A stretch of 64,000 nucleotides of DNA from Microbacterium dextranolyticum (GCF_016907295.1 NZ_JAFBBR010000001.1:806001-870000); one strand, 5' to 3'. Shown: positions 1-8,787, counted from the stretch's first letter. The notes: generated by a model not told the origin, from the letters alone. Program-made: numbers and translations.

Positions 1-1155
1 GGGCTCTCGCTCACCGCGTTCTTCCAGTGGCTCGGCGTCATGGGGCCGATCGTGCAGATCCCGATCATCCTCGTCGTGTTCGGTGCTGTCGTGGGCATCC
101 TGCTGCTCTTGATCGAGTACGCCCCGCGCGCCGGTCGGGTGTATTTCTGGATCCGGCTCGGCTCGTGCTTCGCGATCCCGGTCATCGCGCTGATGCTGCT
201 GCGGCCGTACCAGAACGCCTTCATCTACGTGCTGGGCATCGCCGTGGTCGCCGGTGCGGCGCTGTTCCTGCTCGATTATCGCGCCCGGCAGGGCGCCGGC
301 TACCTGTTCCAGCTCGTCCTGTTCGCCGCTCCCGCCGCCGTCCTGCTGCTGATCGGTCTCATCTACCCGTTCATCGCGACGTTCGTGCAGTCGTTCTACG
401 ACAAGACAGGTGCAGAGTTCGTCGGCTTCGAGAACTACGTGTGGGTCTTCACCCAGCCCGAGGGGACGTGGTCGGTCATCAACACGGTCATCTGGGTGCT
501 CATCTGCCCGACGATCGCGACGGTCGTCGGCCTCGCCTACGCCGTCTTCATCGATCGCGCCGCCGGGGAGAAGTTCCTGAAAGTGCTGATCTTCATGCCG
601 TTCGCGATCTCGTTCGTCGGCGCCGGCATCATCTGGAAGTTCATGTACGACTACCGCCAGGGCGACCAGCTGGGTCTTCTGAACGCGATCGTGACCCTCT
701 TCGGCGGCGATCCCGTCGCCTGGCTGAGCGTCACGCCCCTGGTGAACAGTCTGCTGCTCATGGTCGTCTTCATCTGGAGCCAGACGGGGCTCGCCATGGT
801 GATCCTCTCCGCCGCGATCAAGGCCGTGCCGACCGAGCAGATGGAAGCCGCCGAGCTCGACGGCGCGAACGCCTGGGAGAGGTTCCGCAACGTGACGGTG
901 CCGGGCATCCGCTCGTCGATCGTCGTCGTGGTGACCACGATCGCCATCGCCGCCCTCAAGATCTACGACATCGTCGCCGTCATGACCGGCGGCCGGGCGA
1001 ACACCTCGGTGCTCGCCTTCGAGATGGTCAACCAGCAGCAGCGCTTCCAGAGCTACGGCCACGCGGCGGCGCTCGCCGTCGTGCTGTTCATCTTCGTGAC
1101 ACCGCTGATCGTCTTCAACATCATCCAGATCCGCAAGCAGAGGGAGATCCGATGA
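1..1155 (+). CDS. Carbohydrate ABC transporter permease (MalF/AglF type), 5' partial
   Basis: Inner-membrane subunit of a binding-protein-dependent sugar importer. The reading frame is open from base 1, so the true start lies upstream. About eight hydrophobic segments are visible: several N-terminal helices that are extra to the core, then the six-helix permease core from about residue 110. The cytoplasmic EAA loop, which docks on the ATPase, is seen as EAAELDGANAWERF followed by VPGIR near residue 275. Residues such as FMPFAISFVGAGIIWKF resemble alpha-glucoside permeases (AglF/GgtC), but the substrate is an inference. The gene overlaps the next permease by four bases (ATGA), so the two are translationally coupled; the binding protein is presumably upstream, outside the window. 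Confidence 0.9.
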   Translation, partial: GLSLTAFFQWLGVMGPIVQIPIILVVFGAVVGILLLLIEYAPRAGRVYFWIRLGSCFAIPVIALMLLRPYQNAFIYVLGIAVVAGAALFLLDYRARQGAGYLFQLVLFAAPAAVLLLIGLIYPFIATFVQSFYDKTGAEFVGFENYVWVFTQPEGTWSVINTVIWVLICPTIATVVGLAYAVFIDRAAGEKFLKVLIFMPFAISFVGAGIIWKFMYDYRQGDQLGLLNAIVTLFGGDPVAWLSVTPLVNSLLLMVVFIWSQTGLAMVILSAAIKAVPTEQMEAAELDGANAWERFRNVTVPGIRSSIVVVVTTIAIAALKIYDIVAVMTGGRANTSVLAFEMVNQQQRFQSYGHAAALAVVLFIFVTPLIVFNIIQIRKQREIR

Positions 1156-2129
1156 GCACCGCCGTCGACATCATCGAGCCCGTCGCGGACACCCGCACGG
1201 CCCGACAGCTCTCGCGCGACACGCGCAAGCACGAGGCGATGGCGCGCAAGCGCCTGACCTCGAAGGGCGCCACGATCGCGGCCCTCGTCATCGCGATCTT
1301 CTGGACGATCCCGACCTTCGGGCTGTTCGTCACGTCGCTGCGGCCGGGCTCCGACGTGCAGAGCACCGGGTGGTGGACGGTGTTCGTCGACCCGGCGTTC
1401 ACGGTGGAGAACTACCAGAAGGCGCTCACCTCGGGAGGAACCGCGCTGACCCTCGGGCAGTCGTTCCTCAACTCGCTCGCTATCACGATCCCGGTCGTGT
1501 TCTTCGCGCTCGCCACGGCGTCGCTCCTCGCCTACGCGTTCGCCTGGATCGACTTCCCGGGGCGCAACATCGCCTTCATCGCCGTGTTCGCCCTGCAGAT
1601 CGTGCCGCTCCAGATGGCCCTCGTGCCGTTGCTGAGCCTCTTCTCCCGCGGCCTGTCGGTGGGTGACGTGATGATCTTCCCGCCCCTCGATCTGCGGGGG
1701 CTCGAGCACAGCTTCGCGACGGTGTGGATCGCGCACACCATCTTCGCGCTGCCGCTGGCCGTGTTCCTGCTGCACAACTTCATCTCGGAGATCCCGAGCG
1801 AGGTGATCGAGGCCGCGCGCGTGGACGGTGCCGGCCACGGGCAGATCTTCTTCCGGATGATCCTCCCGCTCGCCGCGCCGGCCCTGGCATCCTTCGCGGT
1901 GCTCGAATTCATCTGGGTGTGGAACGACCTGCTGGTGGCGACGATCTTCGCGCCGTCGTCCTCGCTGCCGATCACGCAGTCGCTCAACTCGCTGTCGGGC
2001 ACCTGGGGCGACCAGTGGTTCCTGCAGGCGGCGGGCACGTTCATCTCGATTCTGGTCCCGCTCGTGGTGTTCTTCGCCCTGCAGCGGTTCTTCGTCCGGG
2101 GGCTCCTCGCGGGGGCGACGAAAGGCTGA
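1152..2129 (+). CDS. Carbohydrate ABC transporter permease (MalG/AglG type)
   Basis: Second permease of the sugar importer, 325 aa. A basic cytoplasmic N-terminus of about 40 residues precedes six membrane segments. The EAA motif is EAARVDGAGHGQIFFRMILP around residue 220, with the usual conserved Gly and the LP at its end. The start is the ATG of an ATGA overlap with the preceding gene. A hairpin 36 bases after the stop (2165-2204) ends the operon; no ATPase gene follows, so the importer probably uses a shared ATPase such as an MsiK/MalK-type protein elsewhere. That last point is inference. Confidence 0.92.
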   Translation: MSTAVDIIEPVADTRTARQLSRDTRKHEAMARKRLTSKGATIAALVIAIFWTIPTFGLFVTSLRPGSDVQSTGWWTVFVDPAFTVENYQKALTSGGTALTLGQSFLNSLAITIPVVFFALATASLLAYAFAWIDFPGRNIAFIAVFALQIVPLQMALVPLLSLFSRGLSVGDVMIFPPLDLRGLEHSFATVWIAHTIFALPLAVFLLHNFISEIPSEVIEAARVDGAGHGQIFFRMILPLAAPALASFAVLEFIWVWNDLLVATIFAPSSSLPITQSLNSLSGTWGDQWFLQAAGTFISILVPLVVFFALQRFFVRGLLAGATKG

Positions 2130-2164
2130 CCGCGCGCGGCGGCCCGTTCGGGGCCGCAGGGGCC

Positions 2165-2204
2165 ACGGCTCCGGGTGACGGCGATCCTCGCCGCCCGGAG
2201 CCGT
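2165..2204 (+). terminator. Two-tier hairpin terminator after the sugar permeases
   Basis: Outer arms ACGGCTCCGGG (2165-2175) and CCCGGAGCCGT (2194-2204) pair perfectly over 11 bp; an inner hairpin GGCGA/TCGCC (2180-2184, 2188-2192) stacks on top. No T-tract follows, as is usual in high-GC actinobacteria. It separates the importer operon from the ctpE-like gene. Confidence 0.7.
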
Positions 2205-2212
2205 CGGCGTCC

Positions 2213-2218
2213 TAGGGT
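2213..2218 (+). promoter_or_regulatory. TAGGGT -10 box of the P-type ATPase gene (leaderless)
   Basis: TAGGGT ends 6 nt before the ATG at 2225, the TANNNT spacing expected if transcription begins at the start codon itself. No good Shine-Dalgarno is needed or seen. Confidence 0.6.
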
Positions 2219-2224
2219 GAAGTC

Positions 2225-5086
2225 ATGACGCCGTCGGTCGATCCGATTTCCGCTCCTGCCGTCGACGAGGTCGACCCCTCGACGGGCCTGACTGCCGCCG
2301 AGGTCGCGCAGCGCGTGGCCGCAGGAGAGACCAACGCGTACGAGGCCGACACCAGTCGCAGTGCCGCCAGCATCATCAGGGCGAACGTCTTCACCCTCTT
2401 CAACGGGATCGTCTTCGCGTGTTTCGGGGTGCTGTTCGCGCTCGGACGCTGGCAGGACGCCCTCTTCGGATTCGCCGCGGTCGCCAATGCGGTCATCGGC
2501 TCGGTGCAGGAGTTCCGGGCGAAGGCGGCGCTCGACCGGCTCGCGCTGCTGAACGCCGCGGCGGCGCGCGTGCGGCGGGACGGTGTCGAGGCGGAGATCG
2601 CGCCGGGAGAGGTCGTCCTCGGCGACATCCTCGTGCTGCGCGCGGGCGACCAGGTGCCCGCCGACGCCCGGGTCGTGACCTCGCGCGGATTGCAGATCGA
2701 CGAGTCGATGCTCACCGGCGAGGCCGACGCCGTCGACAAGCGGCCGGGAGACGACGCGCTGTCGGGGTCGATCGTCGTCGGCGGAGACGGCGATGCGCAG
2801 GTGGTCCGCGTCGGTGCGGATGCCTACGCCAACGCGTTCGCGGACGAGGCGAAGCGGTTCTCTCTCGTCGGATCAGAGTTGCGCGACTCGATCAACCGCG
2901 TGCTGACGTGGGTCGGCTGGGGGATCGGCCCGATCGGTCTGCTCGTGCTGAACGCGCAGATGCAGGTCGCGGGCGGCTGGCGCTCGGCGTGGCAATCGGG
3001 TGCCTGGGTGCAGGCGGTCGTCAACACGATCGCCTCGCTCACGGCGATGATCCCCCTGGGGCTCGTCCTGATGACCTCGATCACCTTCGCGGTGGGTGCG
3101 GCGCGGCTCGCCGCTCGCCAGGTGCTCGTCAACGAGTTGCCCGCGGTCGAGGGCCTCGCCCGCGTCGACGTGATCTGCCTCGACAAGACGGGCACCCTCA
3201 CGGAGGGCCAGATCACCTACGGCGATGCGACCGTGCTGGTCGAGGCCGATCGCTGGCAGCGGGTGCTCGGGTGGTACGGGACGGCGCCGGATGCCAATGC
3301 CACCGCCCGCACACTGCGGGGGCCGTTCGGCGAAGAGGCGCCGCTCGAGGCATCCGAGTCGATCGCGTTCTCGTCGGCGCGTAAGTGGAGCGCGGTCTCG
3401 TTCGCGGGAGCGGAGGGGACGTGGGTCCTCGGCGCGCCGGAGATGATCTTCGGGGCATCCGCCACCGATCGGAACGACCCGCTGGGTGCGGTCGTCATCG
3501 ACCGCGCTGCCTCGGGGCGGCGGACGCTCGTGCTGGGTCTCGCGCCGGCGTCGCTCACCGCGGCGCAGGCCGACGCGGAGGAGCTGCCGGCACACGTCCG
3601 CCCCGTCGCGGTGCTCACGTTCCGCGAGAAGGTGCGCTCGGACGCCGCGCAGACCCTCGAGTACTTCCGCGAGCAGGGCGTGGGCATCCGCGTCATCTCC
3701 GGAGACAACCCGCGCACCGTCGCGGCCATCGCGCGCGAGGTCGGCCTCGATGTCGACGAGGGCTACGACGCACGGACCCTCCCGGACGACGACGATGCGC
3801 TCGCCGACGTCATGGAGGAGCAACACGTGTTCGGGCGGGTCTCGCCCGAACAGAAGAAGCGGATGGTCGTGGCGCTGCAGTCGCGCGGGCACACCGTCGC
3901 GATGACCGGTGACGGGGTGAACGACGCCCTCGCCATCAAGACCGCCGACATCGGCATCGCGATGAACTCCGGCGCGGCGGCAACGAAGGCGGTGGCCCGG
4001 CTCGTGCTGCTCGACGGGCGGTTCTCGCACCTTCCCGACGTCGTCGCCGAAGGTCGTCAGGTCATCGCGAACATCGAACGGGTCTCGATGCTCTTCCTCA
4101 CCAAGACCACGTACGCCACGCTGCTGGCGATCCTGTTCGGCGTCCTGCTGCTGGAGTTCCCGTTCCTTCCGCGGCAGCTGTCGATCACCGACGGGCTCAC
4201 GATCGGCATCCCCGCGTTCTTCCTCGCCCTCATGCCCAACGCGCAGCGGTACATCCCCGGATTCCTCCGGCGTTCGCTCAGCTTCGCGATCCCGGCGGGT
4301 CTCGTCGTCGCGATCACCCTGACGACGTACACGCTGATCGTGCGGGCCGCGGGCATCGGCGTCGACGAGGTGCGGACGGGCGCGACGATCATCCTCGCCG
4401 TCGTCGGCATCTGGATCCTGTCGGTGCTGAGCCGACCGCTCAACCGGTACAAGGGCGCGGTCGTGGGGGCGATGTTCGTCGCCCTGGTCGTGATCTTCTC
4501 GATCGGGTTCGCGCGCGGCTTCTTCGTGCTCGTCGATCCGAGCCAGCTCACCGCGACGGTCGTCGCCGTGTGCTCGCTCGCGGCGATCATCGCCGTGGAG
4601 ATCGTCCGGGCCGTGCAGAAGCGCGTCATCGCGCGAGCCGAGGCGACCGGTGGCACGCCGGCGATCGCGGCGCATCCGACGGATGCCCCGCGCCGCCCGA
4701 TCCCCGTGTCGATCGCCGTCGTGCTGGTGTATCTCGGCGGGTTGGCGAGCGCCCTGTTCGGCCTGCTGTTCCTGCTCGCCCGCTACGACGTGCCCGGCGA
4801 CGAGGTCTTCGAGGTGTCGCTGATCGGTGTGGGGATCATGCTGTTCGGGCTGCTGTCGGTTGCGGCCGCGGCGGGTCTGTCACACGCGAGCGGGCTCTCA
4901 CGGGTGTTCGTGACGGCCGCGACCGGCGTGCTCGTCGCTCTGCAGGTGTGGAGTCTCGTCGTCTCGCACGACTGGAGCTGGTGGTCCGCGGTGCAGATCG
5001 TCGTGTACGCCGTCGTCGTGACCGGGCTCTGGGCGCCGCCGGCCGGAGGCTACTTCCGGCCGGTGCTGCACGCGGGTCGCGGGTGA
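2225..5086 (+). CDS. ctpE: CtpE-like P-type cation ATPase with extra C-terminal membrane domain
   Basis: ATP-driven cation pump of the plasma membrane. Actuator motif TGEAD lies near residue 163, the phosphorylated Asp is D320 in DKTGTLTEG, and the hinge motif TGDGVND is at 561-567. Overall residue patterns match mycobacterial CtpE (calcium-linked P-type ATPase) throughout, including the region before DKTGT (LVNELPAVEGLARVDV). CtpE proteins are about 800 aa; here 953 aa, with about four further hydrophobic segments after residue 820. The start ATG is set by the TAGGGT box. The gene converges on the DUF305 gene with both stop codons inside one palindrome (5081-5102). Ion specificity is inferred from the family. 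Confidence 0.85.
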   Translation: MTPSVDPISAPAVDEVDPSTGLTAAEVAQRVAAGETNAYEADTSRSAASIIRANVFTLFNGIVFACFGVLFALGRWQDALFGFAAVANAVIGSVQEFRAKAALDRLALLNAAAARVRRDGVEAEIAPGEVVLGDILVLRAGDQVPADARVVTSRGLQIDESMLTGEADAVDKRPGDDALSGSIVVGGDGDAQVVRVGADAYANAFADEAKRFSLVGSELRDSINRVLTWVGWGIGPIGLLVLNAQMQVAGGWRSAWQSGAWVQAVVNTIASLTAMIPLGLVLMTSITFAVGAARLAARQVLVNELPAVEGLARVDVICLDKTGTLTEGQITYGDATVLVEADRWQRVLGWYGTAPDANATARTLRGPFGEEAPLEASESIAFSSARKWSAVSFAGAEGTWVLGAPEMIFGASATDRNDPLGAVVIDRAASGRRTLVLGLAPASLTAAQADAEELPAHVRPVAVLTFREKVRSDAAQTLEYFREQGVGIRVISGDNPRTVAAIAREVGLDVDEGYDARTLPDDDDALADVMEEQHVFGRVSPEQKKRMVVALQSRGHTVAMTGDGVNDALAIKTADIGIAMNSGAAATKAVARLVLLDGRFSHLPDVVAEGRQVIANIERVSMLFLTKTTYATLLAILFGVLLLEFPFLPRQLSITDGLTIGIPAFFLALMPNAQRYIPGFLRRSLSFAIPAGLVVAITLTTYTLIVRAAGIGVDEVRTGATIILAVVGIWILSVLSRPLNRYKGAVVGAMFVALVVIFSIGFARGFFVLVDPSQLTATVVAVCSLAAIIAVEIVRAVQKRVIARAEATGGTPAIAAHPTDAPRRPIPVSIAVVLVYLGGLASALFGLLFLLARYDVPGDEVFEVSLIGVGIMLFGLLSVAAAAGLSHASGLSRVFVTAATGVLVALQVWSLVVSHDWSWWSAVQIVVYAVVVTGLWAPPAGGYFRPVLHAGRG

Positions 5087-5102
5087 CCGGCGCCGGTCAC
5101 CC
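5081..5102. terminator. Perfect 22-bp palindrome containing both convergent stop codons
   Basis: GGGTGACCGGC (5081-5091) is followed directly by its complement (5092-5102). The TGA of the ATPase gene (5084-5086) and, on the other strand, the TGA of the DUF305 gene (5097-5099) occupy symmetric positions in it. It can form a hairpin in either transcript, so a bidirectional terminator is likely. Confidence 0.5.
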
Positions 5103-5771
5103 GGTGCAGGCCAGCGTGCGCTGCAGCGATTCCATGAGGTCGATCTCGGCGGACTGGGTCGCAGCGACGCCCTGAGCCACCTGCAGGGCGCGCGGATCGG
5201 TGCCCTGCTGTGAGAGCGCCTCGGCCATCGGCACGGCACCCCGGTGGTGCCGGATCATCAGCGAGAGGAACCGGCAGTCGGCGTCCGTGCCGGTCGCGGC
5301 TCGCAGCGCGTCGAGCTCCGCCGTCGTCGCCATCCCCATCTGCGCCCTCAGCTCGGCGTCGGACGCGGGCGCGGCATTCGTGTCGCCGCTGTGCGCGTGG
5401 CCGCTGCCCGGCATGGTCATCCATGCCATGAGCGGACCGCCGGCCTGCGGAAGGCTCCACTTCACGAGCCAGTCGTAGAACTCGCCCCTCTGGGCCGACT
5501 GCGTCGTCGCGATGTCGTAGGCGAGCGAGCGCACGGCATCGTTCTGCGTCGTGCGGTAGATATCCATCGACATCTCCACCGCTTGCGCGTGGTGCACCTG
5601 CATGTCGCGAGCGAAACCGGCTTCGGGTGAGTCGGTGCCCGGAGCGGAGGGGGCGGCGGCACCGAACGTCGAGAACCGCCCGATCGCGAAGGCGGCGGCG
5701 AGAGCCAGGATCGCGACGAGAAGCACCGCCCACCACGGCGGGAGCGTGCGAGCAGCGGCGCGAGGGGTCAT
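5097..5771 (-). CDS. DUF305 family exported protein
   Basis: 224 aa. A single hydrophobic segment near residues 12-33 (WWAVLLVAILALAAAFAIG) acts as signal anchor; the rest is extracytoplasmic. The DUF305 ferritin-like four-helix fold is marked by its His/Glu/Met-rich motifs: MQVHHAQAVEMS early and IRHHRGAVPMAE later, which in this family are thought to bind metal. Function is unknown. The start is the ATG that overlaps the stop of the upstream DUF3105 gene (ATGA at 5768-5771). DUF3105-DUF305 pairs are common in actinobacteria, so the two probably work together at the cell surface. Confidence 0.88.
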   Translation of the reverse strand: MTPRAAARTLPPWWAVLLVAILALAAAFAIGRFSTFGAAAPSAPGTDSPEAGFARDMQVHHAQAVEMSMDIYRTTQNDAVRSLAYDIATTQSAQRGEFYDWLVKWSLPQAGGPLMAWMTMPGSGHAHSGDTNAAPASDAELRAQMGMATTAELDALRAATGTDADCRFLSLMIRHHRGAVPMAEALSQQGTDPRALQVAQGVAATQSAEIDLMESLQRTLACTG

Positions 5772-6481
5772 GACCTCTTGCCGGGCCCGTCGATGCCGCC
5801 GGTGCAGGGCGCCCCCGGCTCGGGCACGCTCTGGCTGCGCCAGTACTCCTGGAAGAACGCGGTGATCCGCGGATCCGAGGCATCCTGCACCTTCAGCTGC
5901 GCGTTCCAGGCGCTCAGCACGATGGGGCTCGGCAGGCCTTCGTGCGGGGAGAGGAGGGCATAGCTCGACGGCATCAGGGCGCGGAGGCGATCGAGCTCGT
6001 CGCCCGAGACCTGGGTGCGGTCGTACGTGACCCACACCGCGCCGTGCTCGAGCGAGTGGACGGCGTTCTCGTTCTGCTGCGGCTCGTCGTAGACAGCGCA
6101 GTTGAGCCAGAACTGGTTGTGCGGGCCTCCGGCCGGGGGGTTCTGCGGGTAGTCGACCGTGCCCTCGACGTGGCGCGTCTCGTTCGAGAACGTCTCGACG
6201 CCGTCGATCCGGGCGCCCGACGCCTGCCCCGAGTAATCGGGCGCGCCGGGCGGGGCGAAGATGACGGATGCCGCGACGAGGGCGACCACCGCGAGCGCGG
6301 CTGCACTGCCGACCACCCACCACGTGAACCGGCCGCGACGGCGTCGGGCGAGCTGACGCTCGTACTCGGCGAGCTTCTCGCGCTTCTGCTCTTCGCGCTG
6401 GTGTTTGACCGACTGCTGGATCTTCGCCTGGGTGGCGGGGTTGCCGCTCTGTCGCTTGTTCGGGGGTGTCGTCGGGGTCAT
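5768..6481 (-). CDS. DUF3105 family membrane-anchored protein
   Basis: 237 aa. A basic, coiled-coil-prone cytoplasmic N-terminus (residues 1-55, many Arg/Lys/Glu/Gln) is followed by one membrane helix (about 57-80) and an extracytoplasmic DUF3105 domain. The typical motifs are seen: HVEGTVDYPQNPPAGGPH, LEHGAVWVTY and the two cysteines that may form a disulfide (NCAVYDEP and the C-terminal PCTGG). A longer form from a GTG at 6526 is possible, but the ATG at 6481 gives the usual N-terminus. Translationally coupled to the DUF305 gene. No function is established for the family. Confidence 0.85.
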   Translation of the reverse strand: MTPTTPPNKRQSGNPATQAKIQQSVKHQREEQKREKLAEYERQLARRRRGRFTWWVVGSAAALAVVALVAASVIFAPPGAPDYSGQASGARIDGVETFSNETRHVEGTVDYPQNPPAGGPHNQFWLNCAVYDEPQQNENAVHSLEHGAVWVTYDRTQVSGDELDRLRALMPSSYALLSPHEGLPSPIVLSAWNAQLKVQDASDPRITAFFQEYWRSQSVPEPGAPCTGGIDGPGKRS

Positions 6482-6587
6482 GGGGATGATCTCGCTCGGC
6501 TCGGTTCGACGGTGGGTCGGCGGCACCGCGGCGCGCGCACCCTCCCGATTTTATGCGCTCGCATGAGACCGCGGGTCGGCCCGCGGG

Positions 6588-6593
6588 TAGAAT
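6588..6593 (+). promoter_or_regulatory. TAGAAT -10 box before a structured leader of the Bcr/CflA pump
   Basis: TAGAAT (6588-6593) would start a leader of about 80 nt before the GTG at 6679. The leader can form GTCGAA/TTCGAC (6603-6618) and GCCCG/CGGGC hairpins followed by a pyrimidine-rich stretch. A similar arrangement precedes the second MFS gene at 56564. Confidence 0.4.
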
Positions 6594-6678
6594 CGTCCGA
6601 GACGTCGAATCGTTTCGACCCTTTTCCGCCCGCACCCCGGGCGCATCCTCCTTCTCTCACTGCCATCGACGGGATCCC

Positions 6679-8016
6679 GTGCGCGACACCTCGACCATTC
6701 CCACCGCCGGCCACGCCGCGAGCCGCCCCACCTCGTCCACGGGGGCGATCCGCACCCTCGGGTCCGACCCCGCCACGGCGCCGATCGTCCTGCATCCGGG
6801 CGATGCGATTCCGGCCTCCCGTCGCGTCGTGTACATCCTGCTGCTCGGGGCTCTGACGGCGCTCGGGCCCTTCACGATCGATCTGTACCTGCCGGCGTTC
6901 CCGGTGCTGCAGGCCGACTTCGGCACGACGGCGGCGGCGATCCAGCTGACCCTGACCGGCACGATGATCGGCTTCGCCCTCGGTCAGCTCATCGTCGGGC
7001 CGCTCAGCGACCAGGTGGGTCGACGCATTCCGCTGCTCGCCGTCACTGCTCTGCACGTGCTCGCGAGCGCGGCCGCCGCGCTCGCCCCCGACCTCCTCCT
7101 GCTCAGCATCGCGCGCGTGCTGATGGGGGTCGGTGCCGCCGCGGGCGGCGTGGTGGCGATGGCGATCGTCCGCGACCTGTTCGGCGGACGCCGGCTCGTC
7201 GTCATGCTCAGCCGGCTCGCCCTCGTCTCGGGTGTCGCGCCGGTCATCGCCCCGCTGATCGGGTCGGCACTTCTCGCGGTGATGCCGTGGCGCGGACTGT
7301 TCGTCGTCCTCGCGATCTATGGGACGGTCATGCTCGTCTCCGCGATCCTGCTCGTGCCCGAGACGCTGCCGAAGGCGCGACGCAGTGCGGGAGGCGGTCG
7401 CGCCGTGCTGCAGCGCTACCGGAGTGTCTTCGGGGACCGCGTCTTCCTCGGGGTGCTCATCATCGGCGGAATGACCTTCAGCGGGCTGTTCTCCTACCTG
7501 TCCTCGTCCTCTTTTCTCTTCCAAGAGGGGTACGGATTCGACGCGCAGCAGTACGGACTGCTGTTCGCGGTGAACTCACTGGGCATCGTGTTCGGTGTGC
7601 AGCTGGCATCCCGCCTCGCGGCACGATTCGGTCCGCAGTGGGTGCTCGCGGTGTCGACCGCCGTGCTCGTGGTCGCGGGCTCCGCCATCATCGTCACCGA
7701 CCAGTTCGGCCTGGGCCTGTGGGGCACGATGGTGCCGCTGTTCGTGTTCATCACGGCCTGCGGGTTCACGTTCCCGTGCGTCCAGGTGCTGGCGCTCGAC
7801 CGGCACGGCGCGGCGGCGGGTACGGCGGCGTCGGTGCTGGGTGCGTGCAACTTCGGCGTCGCGGGCCTCATCTCGCCGATCGTCGGATGGGTCGCGCACG
7901 ACGCCGGCATCACCGCGACGACGATGGCGTCGGTGATGGTCGGCTGCGCCGTGATCGGATGCCTCGCGCTCTGGCTCGTCGTGCGCCCCCGTACCGTGGA
8001 GCGGCTCGCGCCCTGA
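6679..8016 (+). CDS. Bcr/CflA family multidrug efflux MFS transporter
   Basis: 445 aa, twelve membrane segments. Family hallmarks are visible: GPFTIDLYLPAFP in helix 1, the motif GQLIVGPLSDQVGRRIP between helices 2 and 3, and the long-range pattern RVLMGVGAAAGGVVAMAIVRD. It exports drugs or amino-acid-like compounds by proton antiport in characterised relatives; the substrate here is unknown. I chose the GTG at 6679, with GGGA just upstream; an ATG at 6553 gives a longer, poorly conserved N-terminus that would overlap the promoter. The pump is single and not coupled to neighbours. Confidence 0.85.
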   Translation: MRDTSTIPTAGHAASRPTSSTGAIRTLGSDPATAPIVLHPGDAIPASRRVVYILLLGALTALGPFTIDLYLPAFPVLQADFGTTAAAIQLTLTGTMIGFALGQLIVGPLSDQVGRRIPLLAVTALHVLASAAAALAPDLLLLSIARVLMGVGAAAGGVVAMAIVRDLFGGRRLVVMLSRLALVSGVAPVIAPLIGSALLAVMPWRGLFVVLAIYGTVMLVSAILLVPETLPKARRSAGGGRAVLQRYRSVFGDRVFLGVLIIGGMTFSGLFSYLSSSSFLFQEGYGFDAQQYGLLFAVNSLGIVFGVQLASRLAARFGPQWVLAVSTAVLVVAGSAIIVTDQFGLGLWGTMVPLFVFITACGFTFPCVQVLALDRHGAAAGTAASVLGACNFGVAGLISPIVGWVAHDAGITATTMASVMVGCAVIGCLALWLVVRPRTVERLAP

Positions 8017-8092
8017 CCTGCGCCGGGGCCTGATCCGCGCTCAGGTGCGGCGAGTCCGACCCCCGAACCCCGGGGCGCGTCGTGCGTTCTCG

Positions 8093-8131
8093 GTGTGGCC
8101 CCCCGGCCTGGGCCGGACCCGTCGGCCACAC
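8093..8131 (+). promoter_or_regulatory. Inverted repeat overlapping the PAP2 gene promoter
   Basis: GTGTGGCC (8093-8100) and GGCCACAC (8124-8131) are perfect 8-bp inverted repeats around a second palindrome CCGGCCTGGGCCGG (8103-8116). The right arm overlaps CACACT (8127-8132), a degenerate -10 hexamer 6 nt before the ATG. Likely an operator or a read-through barrier. Confidence 0.35.
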
Positions 8132-8138
8132 TGAGGCG

Positions 8139-8783
8139 ATGGATGCCCCGGTCGACGACGAACGCCTCACCACCGCGCTGCAACGCCTCGTGACCGGCGT
8201 GCTGCTCGTCGCCGCGGCGGTGGTCCTCGGCATCCTCGTCACGGTCGAGGCCGACGTCGATCTCGACGACTGGTGGAACGGCGTCGTCTCGCTGTTCGCG
8301 CCGCTCGATCCCGTCGCGCTCGTGCTGAACTTCCTCGGCGGGGGATGGTTCGCGACGTTCGTGATCCCGCTCGGCGGCGCCGCCGCGCTCTGGGCGCTCC
8401 GACGCCCGTGGGGAGCGCTGTTCGTCCTCGTGGCGTCGGCCGCCAGCGCCGCCGGGGTGCAGGTGCTGAAGGCGGTCTTCGGGCGGGCGCGGCCCGAAGA
8501 CATGATCGTCGTGTCCGATCACGGATCGTTCCCGTCGGGGCACACCGCCAATGCCGCCACCATCGCGGTCGTCGCCGTCGTGCTCTTTCCCCGTGTGTGG
8601 GTCGCCGTCGTCGGCGGCGCGTGGGTGTTCGTCATGGCCTTCAGTCGGACGCAGGTGCACGCGCACTGGTTCAGCGACACGGTCGGCGGAGCGCTCGTCG
8701 GCGCCGGGATGGCACTCGTCGTCGCGGCCGCCCTGACGACCCGAGTCGACCGTGAGCGGCGACACCTCTCGTCGGTAGGCTGA
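8139..8783 (+). CDS. PAP2 family phosphatase (membrane phosphatidic acid/undecaprenyl-PP type)
   Basis: 214 aa with about five membrane helices. All three catalytic signatures of the PAP2/haloperoxidase superfamily are intact: K-x6-RP (KAVFGRARP, near residue 111), FPSGH (near 131) and SR-x5-H-x3-D (SRTQVHAHWFSD, near 169). The enzyme removes phosphate from lipid phosphates or pyrophosphates at the outer face of the membrane; which lipid cannot be told. The start ATG has GAGG 4 nt upstream and removes 19 low-complexity residues of the longest reading frame. It ends 4 bases before the HerA-like gene, whose -10 box overlaps its stop codon. Confidence 0.88.
   Translation: MDAPVDDERLTTALQRLVTGVLLVAAAVVLGILVTVEADVDLDDWWNGVVSLFAPLDPVALVLNFLGGGWFATFVIPLGGAAALWALRRPWGALFVLVASAASAAGVQVLKAVFGRARPEDMIVVSDHGSFPSGHTANAATIAVVAVVLFPRVWVAVVGGAWVFVMAFSRTQVHAHWFSDTVGGALVGAGMALVVAAALTTRVDRERRHLSSVG
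8776..8781 (+). promoter_or_regulatory. TAGGCT -10 box of the HerA-like gene (leaderless)
   Basis: TAGGCT ends 6 nt before the ATG at 8788 and lies inside the last codons of the PAP2 gene, its final T being the first base of that gene's TGA. It gives the downstream gene its own start of transcription despite the 4-base gap. Confidence 0.6.
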
Positions 8784-8787
8784 CGAC

